The notes under the pieces are model-generated. The model did not search any database. It was not told the DNA's origin and worked only from the letters and a program-made list of their open reading frames with translations. The translations under genes were made by a program, and so were the position numbers. A stretch of DNA of 64,000 nucleotides from Pseudomonas maumuensis (GTDB taxonomy: Bacteria; Pseudomonadota; Gammaproteobacteria; Pseudomonadales; Pseudomonadaceae), in assembly GCF_019139675.1 (NCBI RefSeq), contig NZ_CP077077.1, positions 5,694,329-5,758,328 of the forward strand, read 5' to 3'. Each line of letters opens with the position of its first letter. The stretch's first letter is position 1. Shown piece after piece: positions 1 through 9,449 of this stretch.

Positions 1-617
1 CATGCCAACCAGTCCAGGCTCAACAGCAAGCGACGTTCCCCGGCGGGTGTCTGCGGGGACCGGTGGACCAAGCCCGAGCCCTCGTTACCCAGCCACTTCT
101 CACCCTTGAGCAGGGCTACCTCTCCCGCCACCAATCGCCGGACGTTATCCACAGGCGGCGGCGCCAGCTGCAACCGGGCACGGTCGATGGCACCCTCTGG
201 CAGCCATTCGCTACCTGCGCCAGCGTAGGTACTGAGCAGGCGCAATGGCACATGGTCCACATGCATGCGCGGGCACATCGCCCCCTCGAGCACCCGCAGC
301 CGCACCCCCAGGCGCCGAGCGCCCAGCAGGCAGGTATAGGCCGCCACCAGCCAGGCCACGTCGGCGACGAAGCCATCGTAGCCATGCAGATCGGCGGTTT
401 CTCTGAGCAGCCCGGGCAACGCTGGCGGCTGGCGTTCATCCACCTCGATCACGCGCTCATCGGCCAATGGCTGGCCCAGGCTCAGTACCAGGTTGGCGAA
501 GTCCTCGACCTGGGCCGGCAGGCGGCGCTGCCAGACCGCGAGGTTGACCCCATCCTGGAGAATCTCCGTCATCACCTGGGGTGATTCACCGAAGACCTGG
601 CGGATATCCACAGTCAT
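1..617 (-). CDS. DUF1826 family protein (partial, runs off the left edge)
   Basis: An open frame starts with ATG at 617 and stays open to the left edge, giving about 205 codons without a stop, so the C-terminus is missing. The start overlaps the zigA stop by 4 bases (ATGA), which implies translational coupling. The sequence fits the DUF1826 proteins that follow COG0523 GTPases in Pseudomonas zinc-starvation operons. The molecular function is unknown. It is probably co-transcribed with zigA and so under Zur control. The family assignment is from recall of the sequence and gene context, not from a search. Confidence 0.7.
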   Translation of the reverse strand, partial: MTVDIRQVFGESPQVMTEILQDGVNLAVWQRRLPAQVEDFANLVLSLGQPLADERVIEVDERQPPALPGLLRETADLHGYDGFVADVAWLVAAYTCLLGARRLGVRLRVLEGAMCPRMHVDHVPLRLLSTYAGAGSEWLPEGAIDRARLQLAPPPVDNVRRLVAGEVALLKGEKWLGNEGSGLVHRSPQTPAGERRLLLSLDWLA

Positions 618-1822
618 GCCGCAGCGTCCTCATGCCACTCACCAAACGGGTCCGGCAGGCGCAGCCAGCCCATCGGCCCCAACTCCATTTCCTCATCATT
701 GAGCAGGCAGGCTTCCAGCTCTGTGGATAACCGAACAAAGTCGATGTTCTGCCCGATGAACACCAGTTCCTGCCGGCAGTCGCCCGCTTCCGCGGACCAC
801 TGCTTGAGGATCGCCGCAGTGTTCTCTTCATCCTGCGGCCATTGCTCGCGCGGCACGAAACGCCACCAACGACCAGCCAGGCCATGGCGCATCATGCCGC
901 CGGCCTGCGACCAGCTACCGGCCTCCTGGAACTTGCTGGCCAGCCAGAAGAACCCTTTGGAGCGCAGCAAGCGGCCGTTACTCCAGGGCTTGTGGATAAA
1001 GTCGAAGAAACGCTGCGGATGGAATGGCCGGCGCGCCTGCCAGGTGGTCGCGGCAATACCGTACTCCTCGGTTTCCGGCACATGTTCACCCCGCAGCTCC
1101 TGCAGCCAGCCCGGCGCCTGCGCGGCCTGGTCGAAATCGAACAGGCCGGTATCGAGGATGCGCGCCAAAGGCACCTGGCCCATCACCATCGGCACGATCT
1201 GCGCCCGCGCATTGAGGCTGCGCAGGATGGCGGTCAATTCTTCGCGCTCATGCTGGCTTATCAGGTCGATCTTGCTCAGCAGCAACACGTCGGCGAATTC
1301 GACCTGCTCGATCAGCAAGTCACTGATCGAACGTTCGTCACCTTCGCCCAAGGTCTCGCCCCGACTGGCCAGGCTTTCGGCTGCCTGATAATCGCGAAGG
1401 AAGTTCAGCCCATCGACAACAGTGACCATGGTGTCGAGGCGCGCCATGTCGGAGAGACTGCGGCCCTGCTCATCACGAAAGGTGAACGTCTCGGCCACTG
1501 GCAGCGGCTCGGATATACCCGTGGACTCGATCAACAGGTAATCGAAACGACCCTCGCCCGCCAACCGGGCCACTTCCTCCAGCAGGTCTTCACGCAGTGT
1601 GCAGCAGATGCAGCCGTTGCTCATCTCAACCAGCTTTTCCTCAGCGCGGTTGAGGCTGACATTGCGTTGCACCTCACTGGCATCGATGTTGATTTCACTC
1701 ATGTCGTTGACGATCACGGCCACGCGCAGGTTGTCGCGGTTGCGCAAGACATGGTTGAGCAGCGTGCTCTTGCCGGCCCCCAGGAAGCCGGACAGCACGG
1801 TGACAGGAAGACGGTTGGGCAT
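614..1822 (-). CDS. zigA: COG0523 zinc-responsive GTP-binding protein, ZigA-like
   Basis: This is a G3E-family P-loop GTPase of the CobW/COG0523 class, thought to act as a metal chaperone in zinc starvation. The Walker A GFLGAGKS lies at residues 11-18, and the metal-binding GCICC motif at about 70-74. An ESTG motif and a CobW C-terminal domain follow. I place the start at ATG 1822, 6 bases behind a GAGG ribosome site; an upstream in-frame ATG at 1861 lacks a site. Length is 402 aa, normal for ZigA. A Zur-type palindrome lies 47 bases upstream, and the gene is followed by the DUF1826 gene. Confidence 0.88.
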   Translation of the reverse strand: MPNRLPVTVLSGFLGAGKSTLLNHVLRNRDNLRVAVIVNDMSEINIDASEVQRNVSLNRAEEKLVEMSNGCICCTLREDLLEEVARLAGEGRFDYLLIESTGISEPLPVAETFTFRDEQGRSLSDMARLDTMVTVVDGLNFLRDYQAAESLASRGETLGEGDERSISDLLIEQVEFADVLLLSKIDLISQHEREELTAILRSLNARAQIVPMVMGQVPLARILDTGLFDFDQAAQAPGWLQELRGEHVPETEEYGIAATTWQARRPFHPQRFFDFIHKPWSNGRLLRSKGFFWLASKFQEAGSWSQAGGMMRHGLAGRWWRFVPREQWPQDEENTAAILKQWSAEAGDCRQELVFIGQNIDFVRLSTELEACLLNDEEMELGPMGWLRLPDPFGEWHEDAAA

Positions 1823-1868
1823 GACGAACCTCATCGGGCAGGCGCATTCGAAACGATGCATTGCATGA

Positions 1869-1883
1869 TGTTATATTATAACA
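1869..1883. promoter_or_regulatory. Zur-box-like operator between divergent units
   Basis: TGTTATATTATAACA is a perfect 7-1-7 palindrome, matching the TGTTATAnTATAACA core of gammaproteobacterial Zur sites. It lies between zigA (leftward) and the secreted protein/folE2 unit (rightward), so one site could repress both in zinc-replete cells. FolE2 and ZigA are both known zinc-sparing genes, which supports the call. Confidence 0.85.
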
Positions 1884-1931
1884 ATACAATTTCTCCAAGC
1901 CGTATCGCCGAACGGTTGTCTGGAGAACGTC

Positions 1932-2309
1932 ATGAAACTACCTGGCGTCATCGCCCTGCTGCTGCTCGTCCACCCAGAGCAGCTCTTTGCCATGCCCACT
2001 ACCGATCTTGCGCTATGCACCCGCAGCGCCACCCTGCTGGCCTGCCAGGACAGCAAGGGCAACTACTACAGCGTGCGAACCGAGGGCAGCACCTTTTACC
2101 TGCGCGGGTATGAAGTTGCGAGCAAGCGGCTGTGGGCGCAAACCAACAGCCGTCACGGCGCGTTGACGTTTTTCACCGGCCTGGCCAGCGACGGCGAGGC
2201 TTGGGTCGGCTACAGCCGGCGTATCGGATGGACCACGCTGAATCGCGTTTCCAGCTCCAGCGGCCAACGCTTCAACCTGCATTGCAGTCTCATCGGCGGT
2301 TGCCGGTGA
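1932..2309 (+). CDS. small secreted protein of unknown function
   Basis: This 125-aa protein has an N-terminal signal peptide: KLPGVIALLLLVHP followed by a likely cleavage after LFA-MP near residue 20. The mature part has four cysteines (near LALC, LLAC, LHC and GGC), consistent with disulfides in the periplasm or outside. I do not recognise the family. It sits right behind the Zur-type palindrome and 25 bases before folE2, so it is probably part of the zinc-starvation response. Confidence 0.7.
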   Translation: MKLPGVIALLLLVHPEQLFAMPTTDLALCTRSATLLACQDSKGNYYSVRTEGSTFYLRGYEVASKRLWAQTNSRHGALTFFTGLASDGEAWVGYSRRIGWTTLNRVSSSSGQRFNLHCSLIGGCR

Positions 2310-2334
2310 CTATCAACCGTTCAGGATTTCTTCC

Positions 2335-3216
2335 ATGACCAGCCTCTCCCTTCCCGATGTCGCCGCCCAGAGTAACCAACAGGCACTGCCGCTGGACTGG
2401 GTGGGCATGAGTGGTATCGCCGTGGCGCTGCAGCTCGACGGGCGCATCGTCACCGCTTTCGCCGATGCGGGTGTGAGCCTCGACGATGGAGCCTCACGCG
2501 GCATCCACATGTCCCGGCTGTACCTGGCATTGGAGGCGCTGGAGCAACAGCCCCTGTCACCCCCGCTACTACGCCAGATACTGCGGGCATTTCTGCTTAG
2601 CCACACCGGCCTGTCCAACAATGCTTATCTGCGGCTGACGTTCGATCATCTGCTCAAGCGGTCGGCATTGATCAGCCCGTTGGCTGGCTGGAAGCGCTAC
2701 CCGGTGACCGTGGATGCCAAGCTGGAATATGAAATGTTCCACGTGGAACTATCAGTGAATGTGCCCTACTCGTCGACGTGCCCATGCTCGGCAGCACTCG
2801 CAAGGCAGCTGATCCAGGAGCAGTTCGACAGGGACTTCGCCCACCGGCCACTGGATCGGCGCGACATTCGCCGATGGCTGGGCAGCAGCGCAGGTATCGT
2901 CGCGACGCCCCATAGCCAACGGAGCATGGCCAGGCTTCAGGTACGCCTTGCAGGGGAAACGCTGAACCTGACAGGGCTGATCGACACCGCGGAGGCTGCG
3001 CTGGGTACCGCAGTGCAGACCGCCGTGAAGCGCGCCGACGAGCAGGCATTTGCCCTGGCCAATGGTCAGAACCTGATGTTCTGTGAAGATGCTGCCCGGC
3101 GCCTGCACGTGGCATTGGGACAGATTGAGGAAGTGGCGGGGTTCAGCGTGCGCGTGGAACATGCAGAGAGCCTGCATGCCCACGACGCGGTCGCGGTTAC
3201 TCAACATCGGTGGTGA
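2335..3216 (+). CDS. folE2: GTP cyclohydrolase FolE2 (type IB)
   Basis: This enzyme converts GTP to 7,8-dihydroneopterin triphosphate, the first step of folate synthesis. FolE2 is the isozyme that can replace zinc-dependent FolE when zinc is scarce because it accepts other metals. The protein is 293 aa, the usual length, and carries the family's STCPCS segment at about residues 147-152, with C149 the likely catalytic cysteine. A C-terminal NLMFCEDAARR segment is also typical. It follows the secreted protein gene under the shared Zur-type box and converges on the DUF3617 gene with an 8-base gap. Confidence 0.93.
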   Translation: MTSLSLPDVAAQSNQQALPLDWVGMSGIAVALQLDGRIVTAFADAGVSLDDGASRGIHMSRLYLALEALEQQPLSPPLLRQILRAFLLSHTGLSNNAYLRLTFDHLLKRSALISPLAGWKRYPVTVDAKLEYEMFHVELSVNVPYSSTCPCSAALARQLIQEQFDRDFAHRPLDRRDIRRWLGSSAGIVATPHSQRSMARLQVRLAGETLNLTGLIDTAEAALGTAVQTAVKRADEQAFALANGQNLMFCEDAARRLHVALGQIEEVAGFSVRVEHAESLHAHDAVAVTQHRW

Positions 3217-3224
3217 GCGCTACT

Positions 3225-3752
3225 TCAACTGCGTGGCTTCACTGTTCCACAGTCGTTGCCCAACCAGACCGCCCGGGTATCCATGCTGCCTTGCTGCTGG
3301 ACACCGGAGGCATTGAACGTACCGTTGACCTTGGTCAGGAACTCACGGTCGCTGAGGAAGGTGGCCTGGCCGTTACCCTGGGCCTTGGGGCAACTGAACT
3401 GGAACTTCCAGACATTGCCATTACGCTCGGTGATCTTCTGCGTGCAGCCTGATTGCGGATCTTGCAGTGGGATGTCGTTGGTCTTGACTTGCTCCTGTGT
3501 CAGGCACGAGCGCACACCCTTGCCGCCCACGGTGATCCCCTGCTTGGCCAGGGCACCTTCCATCATCGCCCGTTGCTCAGGCGGCAGGTTTTTCAACTGG
3601 CCGAGCATGAACTCCATGTCTGGCAACGGCTTGCCATCGACCTGCATATTGCTGGTGGTCAGTTCCCACAAGCCGGGTTGCAACATCTGCGCGTGAACCA
3701 GCGGGCTGCCCAACCCCAGTAGCAGGGCGAGCAGTGGCAGACGAATCTTCAT
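3225..3752 (-). CDS. DUF3617 domain protein, exported
   Basis: This 175-aa protein has a clear signal peptide (KIRLPLLALLLGLGSPLVHA, likely cleaved after A21). The remainder opens with QPGLWELTTSNMQVDG, the hallmark of DUF3617 proteins, and has a few conserved cysteines (RSCL, SGCTQ, FSCP). It is probably periplasmic. Function is unknown in the family. It stands alone, divergent from cls. Confidence 0.85.
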   Translation of the reverse strand: MKIRLPLLALLLGLGSPLVHAQMLQPGLWELTTSNMQVDGKPLPDMEFMLGQLKNLPPEQRAMMEGALAKQGITVGGKGVRSCLTQEQVKTNDIPLQDPQSGCTQKITERNGNVWKFQFSCPKAQGNGQATFLSDREFLTKVNGTFNASGVQQQGSMDTRAVWLGNDCGTVKPRS

Positions 3753-3875
3753 GGATGAAAGCTCCTCGAAATACCGGCTCTGGCCGGACTGAGCCTTTAG
3801 ACGTCGAAATCGCCTGCGGGTTGCAGACGCCCCCTCTAACGTGGTCTGTTAGCAACAGTACACTCGGCAAGCAGG

Positions 3876-5321
3876 ATGCGTATGGATTACCACAGCCCCT
3901 ACTTTTTCGGTTACGTGCTCGGTCTGATTCACCTGCTCGGCCTGGCTGCCGCACTGCATGCGGTGTTCACCGTGCGCACCGCCCAAGGTGCAATCGCCTG
4001 GGCCATGTCTCTGCTGTTCATCCCCTACCTCACCCTCATCCCCTACCTGATTTTCGGCGCCCGCTCCTTCTATGCGTACATCCAGGCGCGGCGTCAGGCC
4101 AACCAGGAAATGCATGTGGCCATGGCCAACCTGAACTGGCGCCCATGGGTGGAGGAAGCGCTGACCGCACGCGAGTCGGACAGCTATGCCGCCCTGCGCG
4201 CCATGCCCAAGCTGGGGCGGATGCCATGCCTGGCGAACAACGAAGTGAAACTGCTGATCGATGGCGCTGCCACATTCGAGGCGATTTTCTCGGCCATCCG
4301 CCTGGCGCGGGACACCGTGCTGGTGCAGTTCTTCATCATCCACGACGATGCCCTGGGCAAGGAACTGCAGCAGCTATTGCTACGCAAGGCCGCCGAAGGT
4401 GTACGGGTGTTCGTGCTCTACGACCGCGTCGGCAGCCACGCGCTGCCGGCCAGCTACAGCCAGGTACTGCGTGACGGTGGGGTGCAGATCGAAGCCTTCG
4501 CCACACGGCGCGGCTGGTTCAACCGTTTCCAGGTCAACTTTCGCAATCATCGCAAGATCGTGGTGGTCGATGGTTTGCAGGGTTTTCTCGGTGGGCACAA
4601 CGTGGGTGACGAATACCTCGGGGCACACCCCAAGCTCTCGCCCTGGCGCGATACCCACGTGCAAATCAGCGGTCCGGTGCTGGCCTGCCTGCAGGAGTCG
4701 TTCGCCGAGGACTGGTACTGGGCCACGCGCCAGCTCCCGCCGCTGATCCTGCCTGATGCCTACCCCGAGGATGGCGTGCTGTGCCAAGCATTGGCCAGCG
4801 GCCCGGCCGACCCCCAGGAAACCTGCGCGCTGTTCTTCCTTGAGGCGATTCACTCGGCGAGCAGCCGGGTATGGATCACCAGCCCCTACTTCATTCCCGA
4901 CGAAGCCATCTTCGCCGCCCTGCGCCTGGCGGTACTGAGGGGCGTCGATGTGCGCATCCTGATTCCCTCACGCCCCGACCACCGCATTGTCTACGCCGCC
5001 TCCAGCCTGTTCGCCTTCGAAGCGGTTCGCGCCGGAGTGCGCATGTTCCGCTATCAGCCAGGGTTCCTGCATCAGAAAGTCGTGCTGGTAGACGACGAGG
5101 TCAGCGCCATCGGTAGCGCCAACCTCGACAATCGTTCGTTCCGGCTGAATTTCGAGATCACCTTGCTCACGGTGGATCGTGCCTTTGCCGATCAGGTCGA
5201 GCTCATGCTGGTGAATGATTTCGAGCAGGCCAGGGAGATTACCGCTGAAGACAGCCGCGACACCCATCGTCTGCAACAGCTGGGAATGCGCATCGCACGC
5301 CTGATTTCACCGATCCTCTAG
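3876..5321 (+). CDS. cls: cardiolipin synthase
   Basis: A phospholipase D superfamily enzyme that makes cardiolipin by phosphatidyl transfer at the inner membrane. Two transmembrane helices occupy about residues 9-32 and 40-62. Two HKD motifs are present: H225, K227, D232 in NHRKIVVVD and H399, K401, D406 in HQKVVLVDD. The length of 481 aa is typical of ClsA-type enzymes. A second ATG lies two codons downstream and could be the start. Its stop lies 40 bases from the convergent cfaB stop, with a 12-bp hairpin between. Confidence 0.92.
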   Translation: MRMDYHSPYFFGYVLGLIHLLGLAAALHAVFTVRTAQGAIAWAMSLLFIPYLTLIPYLIFGARSFYAYIQARRQANQEMHVAMANLNWRPWVEEALTARESDSYAALRAMPKLGRMPCLANNEVKLLIDGAATFEAIFSAIRLARDTVLVQFFIIHDDALGKELQQLLLRKAAEGVRVFVLYDRVGSHALPASYSQVLRDGGVQIEAFATRRGWFNRFQVNFRNHRKIVVVDGLQGFLGGHNVGDEYLGAHPKLSPWRDTHVQISGPVLACLQESFAEDWYWATRQLPPLILPDAYPEDGVLCQALASGPADPQETCALFFLEAIHSASSRVWITSPYFIPDEAIFAALRLAVLRGVDVRILIPSRPDHRIVYAASSLFAFEAVRAGVRMFRYQPGFLHQKVVLVDDEVSAIGSANLDNRSFRLNFEITLLTVDRAFADQVELMLVNDFEQAREITAEDSRDTHRLQQLGMRIARLISPIL

Positions 5322-5324
5322 CGC

Positions 5325-5355
5325 ACAGCGGCGTGCCGGACGAGCACGCCGCTGT
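5325..5355. terminator. hairpin between convergent cls and cfaB
   Basis: ACAGCGGCGTGC pairs perfectly with GCACGCCGCTGT across a 7-base loop. There is no clear T-run on either strand, so it may be a weak bidirectional terminator or an mRNA 3'-end stabiliser. Confidence 0.55.
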
Positions 5356-5360
5356 ACAGG

Positions 5361-6545
5361 TCAGCGATACAGATCCTCACGGGTCCACGGCAGGTCGTGG
5401 TGACCGTCGACGTAAGGCTTCACGGCAAGAATCTGATGGAGGTTGATCCAGCCCTTGCTGAAGGCATAGGCACAACCGGCCAGGTACAGGCGCCAGATAC
5501 GCAAGGTCTTCTCCGGCACCAGCGCGGCGGCGCGATGCAGCTGGTTCTCGAGGTTCTCGCTCCAGTGGTTGAGGGTCTTGGCGTAGTGCAGGCGCAGGCT
5601 CTCGATGTCGACCACCTCCAGCCCCGCTTCGCAAATCCGCGCAGTGATCATCGAGATATGCGGCAGCTCGCCATGGGGGAACACATAACGATCGATGAAG
5701 TCGCCCGCGCCGCGGCCGACGGGGCGGCCATCGACATGCTTGGCAGTGATGCCATGGTTCATCACCAGGCCGCCTTCGCGCACCGCACCGAACAACCGTT
5801 GGCAGTACAGCTCGAGGTTGGCGTGGCCAACATGCTCGAACATGCCGACGCTGACCACCTTGTCGAAGCGACCATCCTGGGGCAGGTCACGGTAGTCGAG
5901 GATCTGCAGGTCGACCTTGTCAGCCAGGCCCTCCTCCTTGACCCGCTGGCGGCCCAGCTTCAGCTGCTCCTTGCTCAGTGTGATGCCAAACACCTTGGCG
6001 CCATACTCACGGGCGGCGAAGCGCGCCAGCCCGCCCCAGCCACAACCGACATCCAGCAGGTAATCCCCAGCCTGCAGGCGCAGCTTGCGGCACAGGTGGT
6101 CGAACTTGTCCTGCTGGGCCTGGGCCAGGGTGTTGTCCGGCTCCTTGAAGTAGGCACAGGAATAGACCATGTCCGGGTCGAGCCACAGTTGGTAGAACTC
6201 GTTGGACAGATCGTAGTGATAGGAAATGGCTTCGGCATCGGTGGACTTATCATGGGCCGTGCGTGCCGGCACAGCCTCATCTTCATCCTTGAGCAAGGCA
6301 TCGCTGAGTTCGTCGCAAACCCGGATGACTTCGCCGATATCACCTTCCAGCTCCAGCTTGCCCTCGACGAAGGCTGATCCCAGCTCGTTGAGGTTGGGAT
6401 GGGTGAGCTGGGTAATGAGCTGGGGCTCCTTGACCAGGATGGTGACCTGCGGGCTCGGCCCCAGATCGAACTGGTTTCCGTCCCACAGCTTGACGCGCAA
6501 AGGTAAGTGCAAGCTCTGCAACGCAGGTGGAAGTTGCGCAAGCAT
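5361..6545 (-). CDS. cfaB: cyclopropane-fatty-acyl-phospholipid synthase
   Basis: This enzyme uses S-adenosylmethionine to methylenate cis double bonds of membrane phospholipid acyl chains, a stationary-phase stress adaptation. The 394-aa protein has an N-terminal lipid-binding region and a methyltransferase domain with LLDVGCGWGGLARFAA (SAM motif I, near residue 175) and the conserved MFEHVGH segment. The ATG start has GGGAGG 7 bases upstream. The order cls-cfa-lpd is as recalled from P. putida. It is divergent from lpd. Confidence 0.93.
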   Translation of the reverse strand: MLAQLPPALQSLHLPLRVKLWDGNQFDLGPSPQVTILVKEPQLITQLTHPNLNELGSAFVEGKLELEGDIGEVIRVCDELSDALLKDEDEAVPARTAHDKSTDAEAISYHYDLSNEFYQLWLDPDMVYSCAYFKEPDNTLAQAQQDKFDHLCRKLRLQAGDYLLDVGCGWGGLARFAAREYGAKVFGITLSKEQLKLGRQRVKEEGLADKVDLQILDYRDLPQDGRFDKVVSVGMFEHVGHANLELYCQRLFGAVREGGLVMNHGITAKHVDGRPVGRGAGDFIDRYVFPHGELPHISMITARICEAGLEVVDIESLRLHYAKTLNHWSENLENQLHRAAALVPEKTLRIWRLYLAGCAYAFSKGWINLHQILAVKPYVDGHHDLPWTREDLYR

Positions 6546-6760
6546 TCATGACCCTCCCTTTCGTTGATACGGGACGCCACGCCTTAATGTGTCGGACGTC
6601 ACCGCATCAGGGTAGTTCATTCGTACGAAGTTTCCGGTAATCACGACCATAGTCTAGAACTATCTGGCTCGGCCCATTCAGCGGATTGTATACAATCCTG
6701 CTCGCTCAGATTAACCTTGTGCCCTCTTCGCTTCCTCACACTCTCGGAGTAACGAAACCC

Positions 6761-8161
6761 ATGAAATCCTATGACGTGGTGATCATCGGCGGCGGCCCCG
6801 GCGGCTACAACGCAGCGATCCGCGCGGGCCAGCTGGGCTTGAGCGTGGCCTGTGTCGAGGGTCGCTCGACCTTGGGCGGCACCTGCCTGAACGTCGGCTG
6901 CATGCCCTCCAAGGCATTGCTGCACGCTTCCGAGCTGTATGAGGCGGCCAGTGGCGATGAGTTCGCCCACCTGGGGATCGAGGTCAAGCCGACCCTCAAC
7001 CTGGGCCAGATGATGAAGCAGAAAGATGAAAGCGTGACTGGCCTGACCAAGGGCATCGAATACCTGTTCCGCAAGAACAAGGTCGACTGGATCAAAGGCT
7101 GGGGCCGCCTGGACGGGGTCGGCAAGGTGATCGTCAAGGCCGAGGACGGCAGCGAAACCACCCTGCAGGCCAAGGACATCGTCATCGCCACCGGCTCGGA
7201 GCCCACGCCGCTGCCTGGCGTGACCATCGACAACCAGCGCATCATCGACTCCACCGGTGCCCTGTCGCTGCCCCAGGTGCCCAAGCACCTGATCGTCATC
7301 GGCGCCGGGGTGATCGGCCTGGAGCTGGGTTCGGTATGGCGTCGCCTGGGTGCCGAAGTGACGGTGATCGAATACCTGGACCGCATCTGCCCTGGCACCG
7401 ACGAAGAAACCGCCAAGACCCTGCAGAAAGCCTTGGCCAAGCAAGGCATGACCTTCAAGCTCGGCAGCAAGGTGACCCAGGCCACGGCCGCTGCCGACGG
7501 CGTCACACTGACCCTGGAACCCGCCGCCGGTGGTACCGCCGAAACCCTGCAGGCCGACTATGTGCTGGTAGCCATCGGCCGCCGTCCTTTTACCCAGGGC
7601 CTGAATCTGCAAAGCGCCGGGCTGCAAACCGACAAGCGCGGCATGCTCGTCAACGACCATCACCGCAGCGCGGTGCCTGGCATCTGGGTGATCGGCGATG
7701 TCACCTCTGGCCCGATGCTGGCGCACAAGGCCGAGGACGAGGCGGTGTCGTGCATCGAGCGCATCGCCGGCAAGGCCCATGAGGTCAACTACAACCTCAT
7801 CCCAGGCGTTATCTACACCCGCCCGGAACTGGCCAGCGTCGGCAAGACCGAAGAGCAGCTCAAGGCCGAAGGGCGTGCCTACAAGGTCGGCAAGTTCCCC
7901 TTCAGCGCCAACAGCCGCGCCAAGATCAACCACGAGACCGAGGGCTTCGCCAAGGTCATCGCCGACGCCGTCACCGACGAGGTGCTGGGCGTCCACCTGG
8001 TTGGCCCGAGCGTGAGCGAGATGATCGGCGAGTTCTGCGTGGCGATGGAGTTCTCGGCCTCGGCCGAGGACATCGCCCTCACCTGCCACCCGCACCCGAC
8101 CCGCTCCGAGGCCCTGCGCCAGGCGGCGATGAATGTGGACGGGATGGCGATGCAGATCTGA
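6761..8161 (+). CDS. lpd: dihydrolipoyl dehydrogenase (LPD-3 type)
   Basis: An FAD-dependent disulfide oxidoreductase that reoxidises dihydrolipoamide of 2-oxoacid dehydrogenase or glycine cleavage complexes with NAD+. FAD motif GGGPGGYNAA is at about residues 10-19. The redox pair is C42 and C47 in GGTCLNVGC. The NAD motif GAGVIGLELGSVW and the C-terminal catalytic HPHPTRSE are present. I start at ATG 6761, with CGGAGT about 9 bases upstream; longer frames add a non-family tail. The 466-aa length equals the LPD-3 isozyme of P. putida. No 2-oxoacid dehydrogenase genes are adjacent. Confidence 0.92.
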   Translation: MKSYDVVIIGGGPGGYNAAIRAGQLGLSVACVEGRSTLGGTCLNVGCMPSKALLHASELYEAASGDEFAHLGIEVKPTLNLGQMMKQKDESVTGLTKGIEYLFRKNKVDWIKGWGRLDGVGKVIVKAEDGSETTLQAKDIVIATGSEPTPLPGVTIDNQRIIDSTGALSLPQVPKHLIVIGAGVIGLELGSVWRRLGAEVTVIEYLDRICPGTDEETAKTLQKALAKQGMTFKLGSKVTQATAAADGVTLTLEPAAGGTAETLQADYVLVAIGRRPFTQGLNLQSAGLQTDKRGMLVNDHHRSAVPGIWVIGDVTSGPMLAHKAEDEAVSCIERIAGKAHEVNYNLIPGVIYTRPELASVGKTEEQLKAEGRAYKVGKFPFSANSRAKINHETEGFAKVIADAVTDEVLGVHLVGPSVSEMIGEFCVAMEFSASAEDIALTCHPHPTRSEALRQAAMNVDGMAMQI

Positions 8162-8165
8162 CTTC

Positions 8166-8192
8166 TGCGGGGGCCGCTTTGCGGCCCCCGCA
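8166..8192. terminator. bidirectional hairpin between lpd and hcnC
   Basis: TGCGGGGGCCGC pairs with GCGGCCCCCGCA over a TTT loop, in the gap between two convergent genes. It is strong and GC-rich but has no long T-run on either strand. Confidence 0.7.
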
Positions 8193-8196
8193 TCCA

Positions 8197-9447
8197 TCAA
8201 CCGTGCGCCAACTGTTTATCCACACCTGCGTGGAACCGCGAAGCCAGGAATGGTGTGATATCCAACGGCAGCGCCTCATTGTGGACAACCTTGTCCAGCA
8301 GCACCCCAGTAATCGCCGAGGTCAGAATCCCGGTACGGAAATGTCCACAGGCGTTGAAGTACCCTTGGACATTATCCACAGGCCCGAGAATCGGCAGCTC
8401 GTCCGGTGACCCAGGCCGCAGGCCAGCCCAGGTGCGCTTGAGGTTCACCTGCGCCAGCTGTGGCACACAGCGGATCGCCCCTTGCACCAAGCCGTTGATC
8501 TCCGGGAAGGTATTGCTGACATCGAAGCCCTTCTCCTCGGTGGTACTGCCGATCAGGATCTCGCCGTTGTCCTTCTGCGCCATGTAGCAATCGCTGGTGG
8601 TGATGCAGCCATCGAGCAGCTTGGGCAGACGCTCGGTCAGCACGATCTGGCCTTTCACCGGCTTGACCGGAATGCTCTCCCCGGTTGCCCACTCGCTCAG
8701 TTCCGCCGCCCAGGCGCCAGCGGCATTGATCAATGTGCCGCAATGGAACTCACCGGCCTCGGCGGTTCGCACACCCTTGATCCGTGAACCTTCATGCAGC
8801 ACACCGGTGATGTTCACGTTCGGGTACAGGTCGACGCCGTTCTGCCGCGCCGCCTCCATGAACGCATCGCCCAGGCGGAACGGGCTGACCTGGTGATCGC
8901 AGAGAAACTCCAGCGCGCCATTGGCCTTGAGCGTCACCGCCGGCTCCGAAGCGCGCAGCGCGTCGCGGTCGAGCCAGCGCACCTGGTCGGCCAGGTGCGG
9001 GATCTGCTTGACGATGTGCTCGGCGTACAGCTGGTCTTCTTCATCCTGGATGATGTACTTGAGCCCAGTGCGCTCGAACTTGAAATCCATGCCGTGGCGT
9101 TCGATCAGTTCCTGGTGCAGCTGTGGATAAATCGCATTGGACTGCAAGGCGAAGTCGAAGAAGCATTCCGGCAGGATATGCGGCGTGCTCGAATCGACCA
9201 CCACCGCCGCGCCATTGGCCTCGCGCTTGCTGCGCGAGGACATCATGCGAAAGAAGATCACCCCGCAACCCAGACCCACCGATTCGCCGATGGCCCATAG
9301 GCCGCCGGCCGAGGCGCGGGTGGCGTTGCCCGGGCGCTTGCAGTCGATCAGGGCGATCTTCAGGTTGCGGCGCTTGGACAGCTGGTAGGCGCAGGACGCG
9401 CCGATAACCCCACCACCGGCGATGATGATGTCGTAGTGCTTGTTCAT
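8197..9447 (-). CDS. hcnC: hydrogen cyanide synthase subunit HcnC-like FAD oxidoreductase
   Basis: A D-amino-acid-oxidase-type flavoprotein of 416 aa that, with HcnA and HcnB, oxidises glycine to HCN and CO2 at the membrane. The N-terminal dinucleotide motif IIAGGGVIGASCAYQLSK is clear, and the C-terminal NACGHFRTGILTSAITG fits the DAO fold. The start ATG 9447 has GGAGG nearby inside the end of hcnB; the open frame further upstream is antisense noise. The gap to hcnB is 2 bases. Related three-subunit opine or hydroxyproline dehydrogenases look similar; the 104-aa HcnA and the ANR-like box favour HCN synthase. Confidence 0.82.
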   Translation of the reverse strand: MNKHYDIIIAGGGVIGASCAYQLSKRRNLKIALIDCKRPGNATRASAGGLWAIGESVGLGCGVIFFRMMSSRSKREANGAAVVVDSSTPHILPECFFDFALQSNAIYPQLHQELIERHGMDFKFERTGLKYIIQDEEDQLYAEHIVKQIPHLADQVRWLDRDALRASEPAVTLKANGALEFLCDHQVSPFRLGDAFMEAARQNGVDLYPNVNITGVLHEGSRIKGVRTAEAGEFHCGTLINAAGAWAAELSEWATGESIPVKPVKGQIVLTERLPKLLDGCITTSDCYMAQKDNGEILIGSTTEEKGFDVSNTFPEINGLVQGAIRCVPQLAQVNLKRTWAGLRPGSPDELPILGPVDNVQGYFNACGHFRTGILTSAITGVLLDKVVHNEALPLDITPFLASRFHAGVDKQLAHG

Positions 9448-9449
9448 GT

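Noticed and set aside
6641..8200. A 519-codon - strand open frame across lpd.
   Set aside because: It is antisense to a full dihydrolipoyl dehydrogenase and shows only low-complexity His/Gly/Asp-rich sequence.
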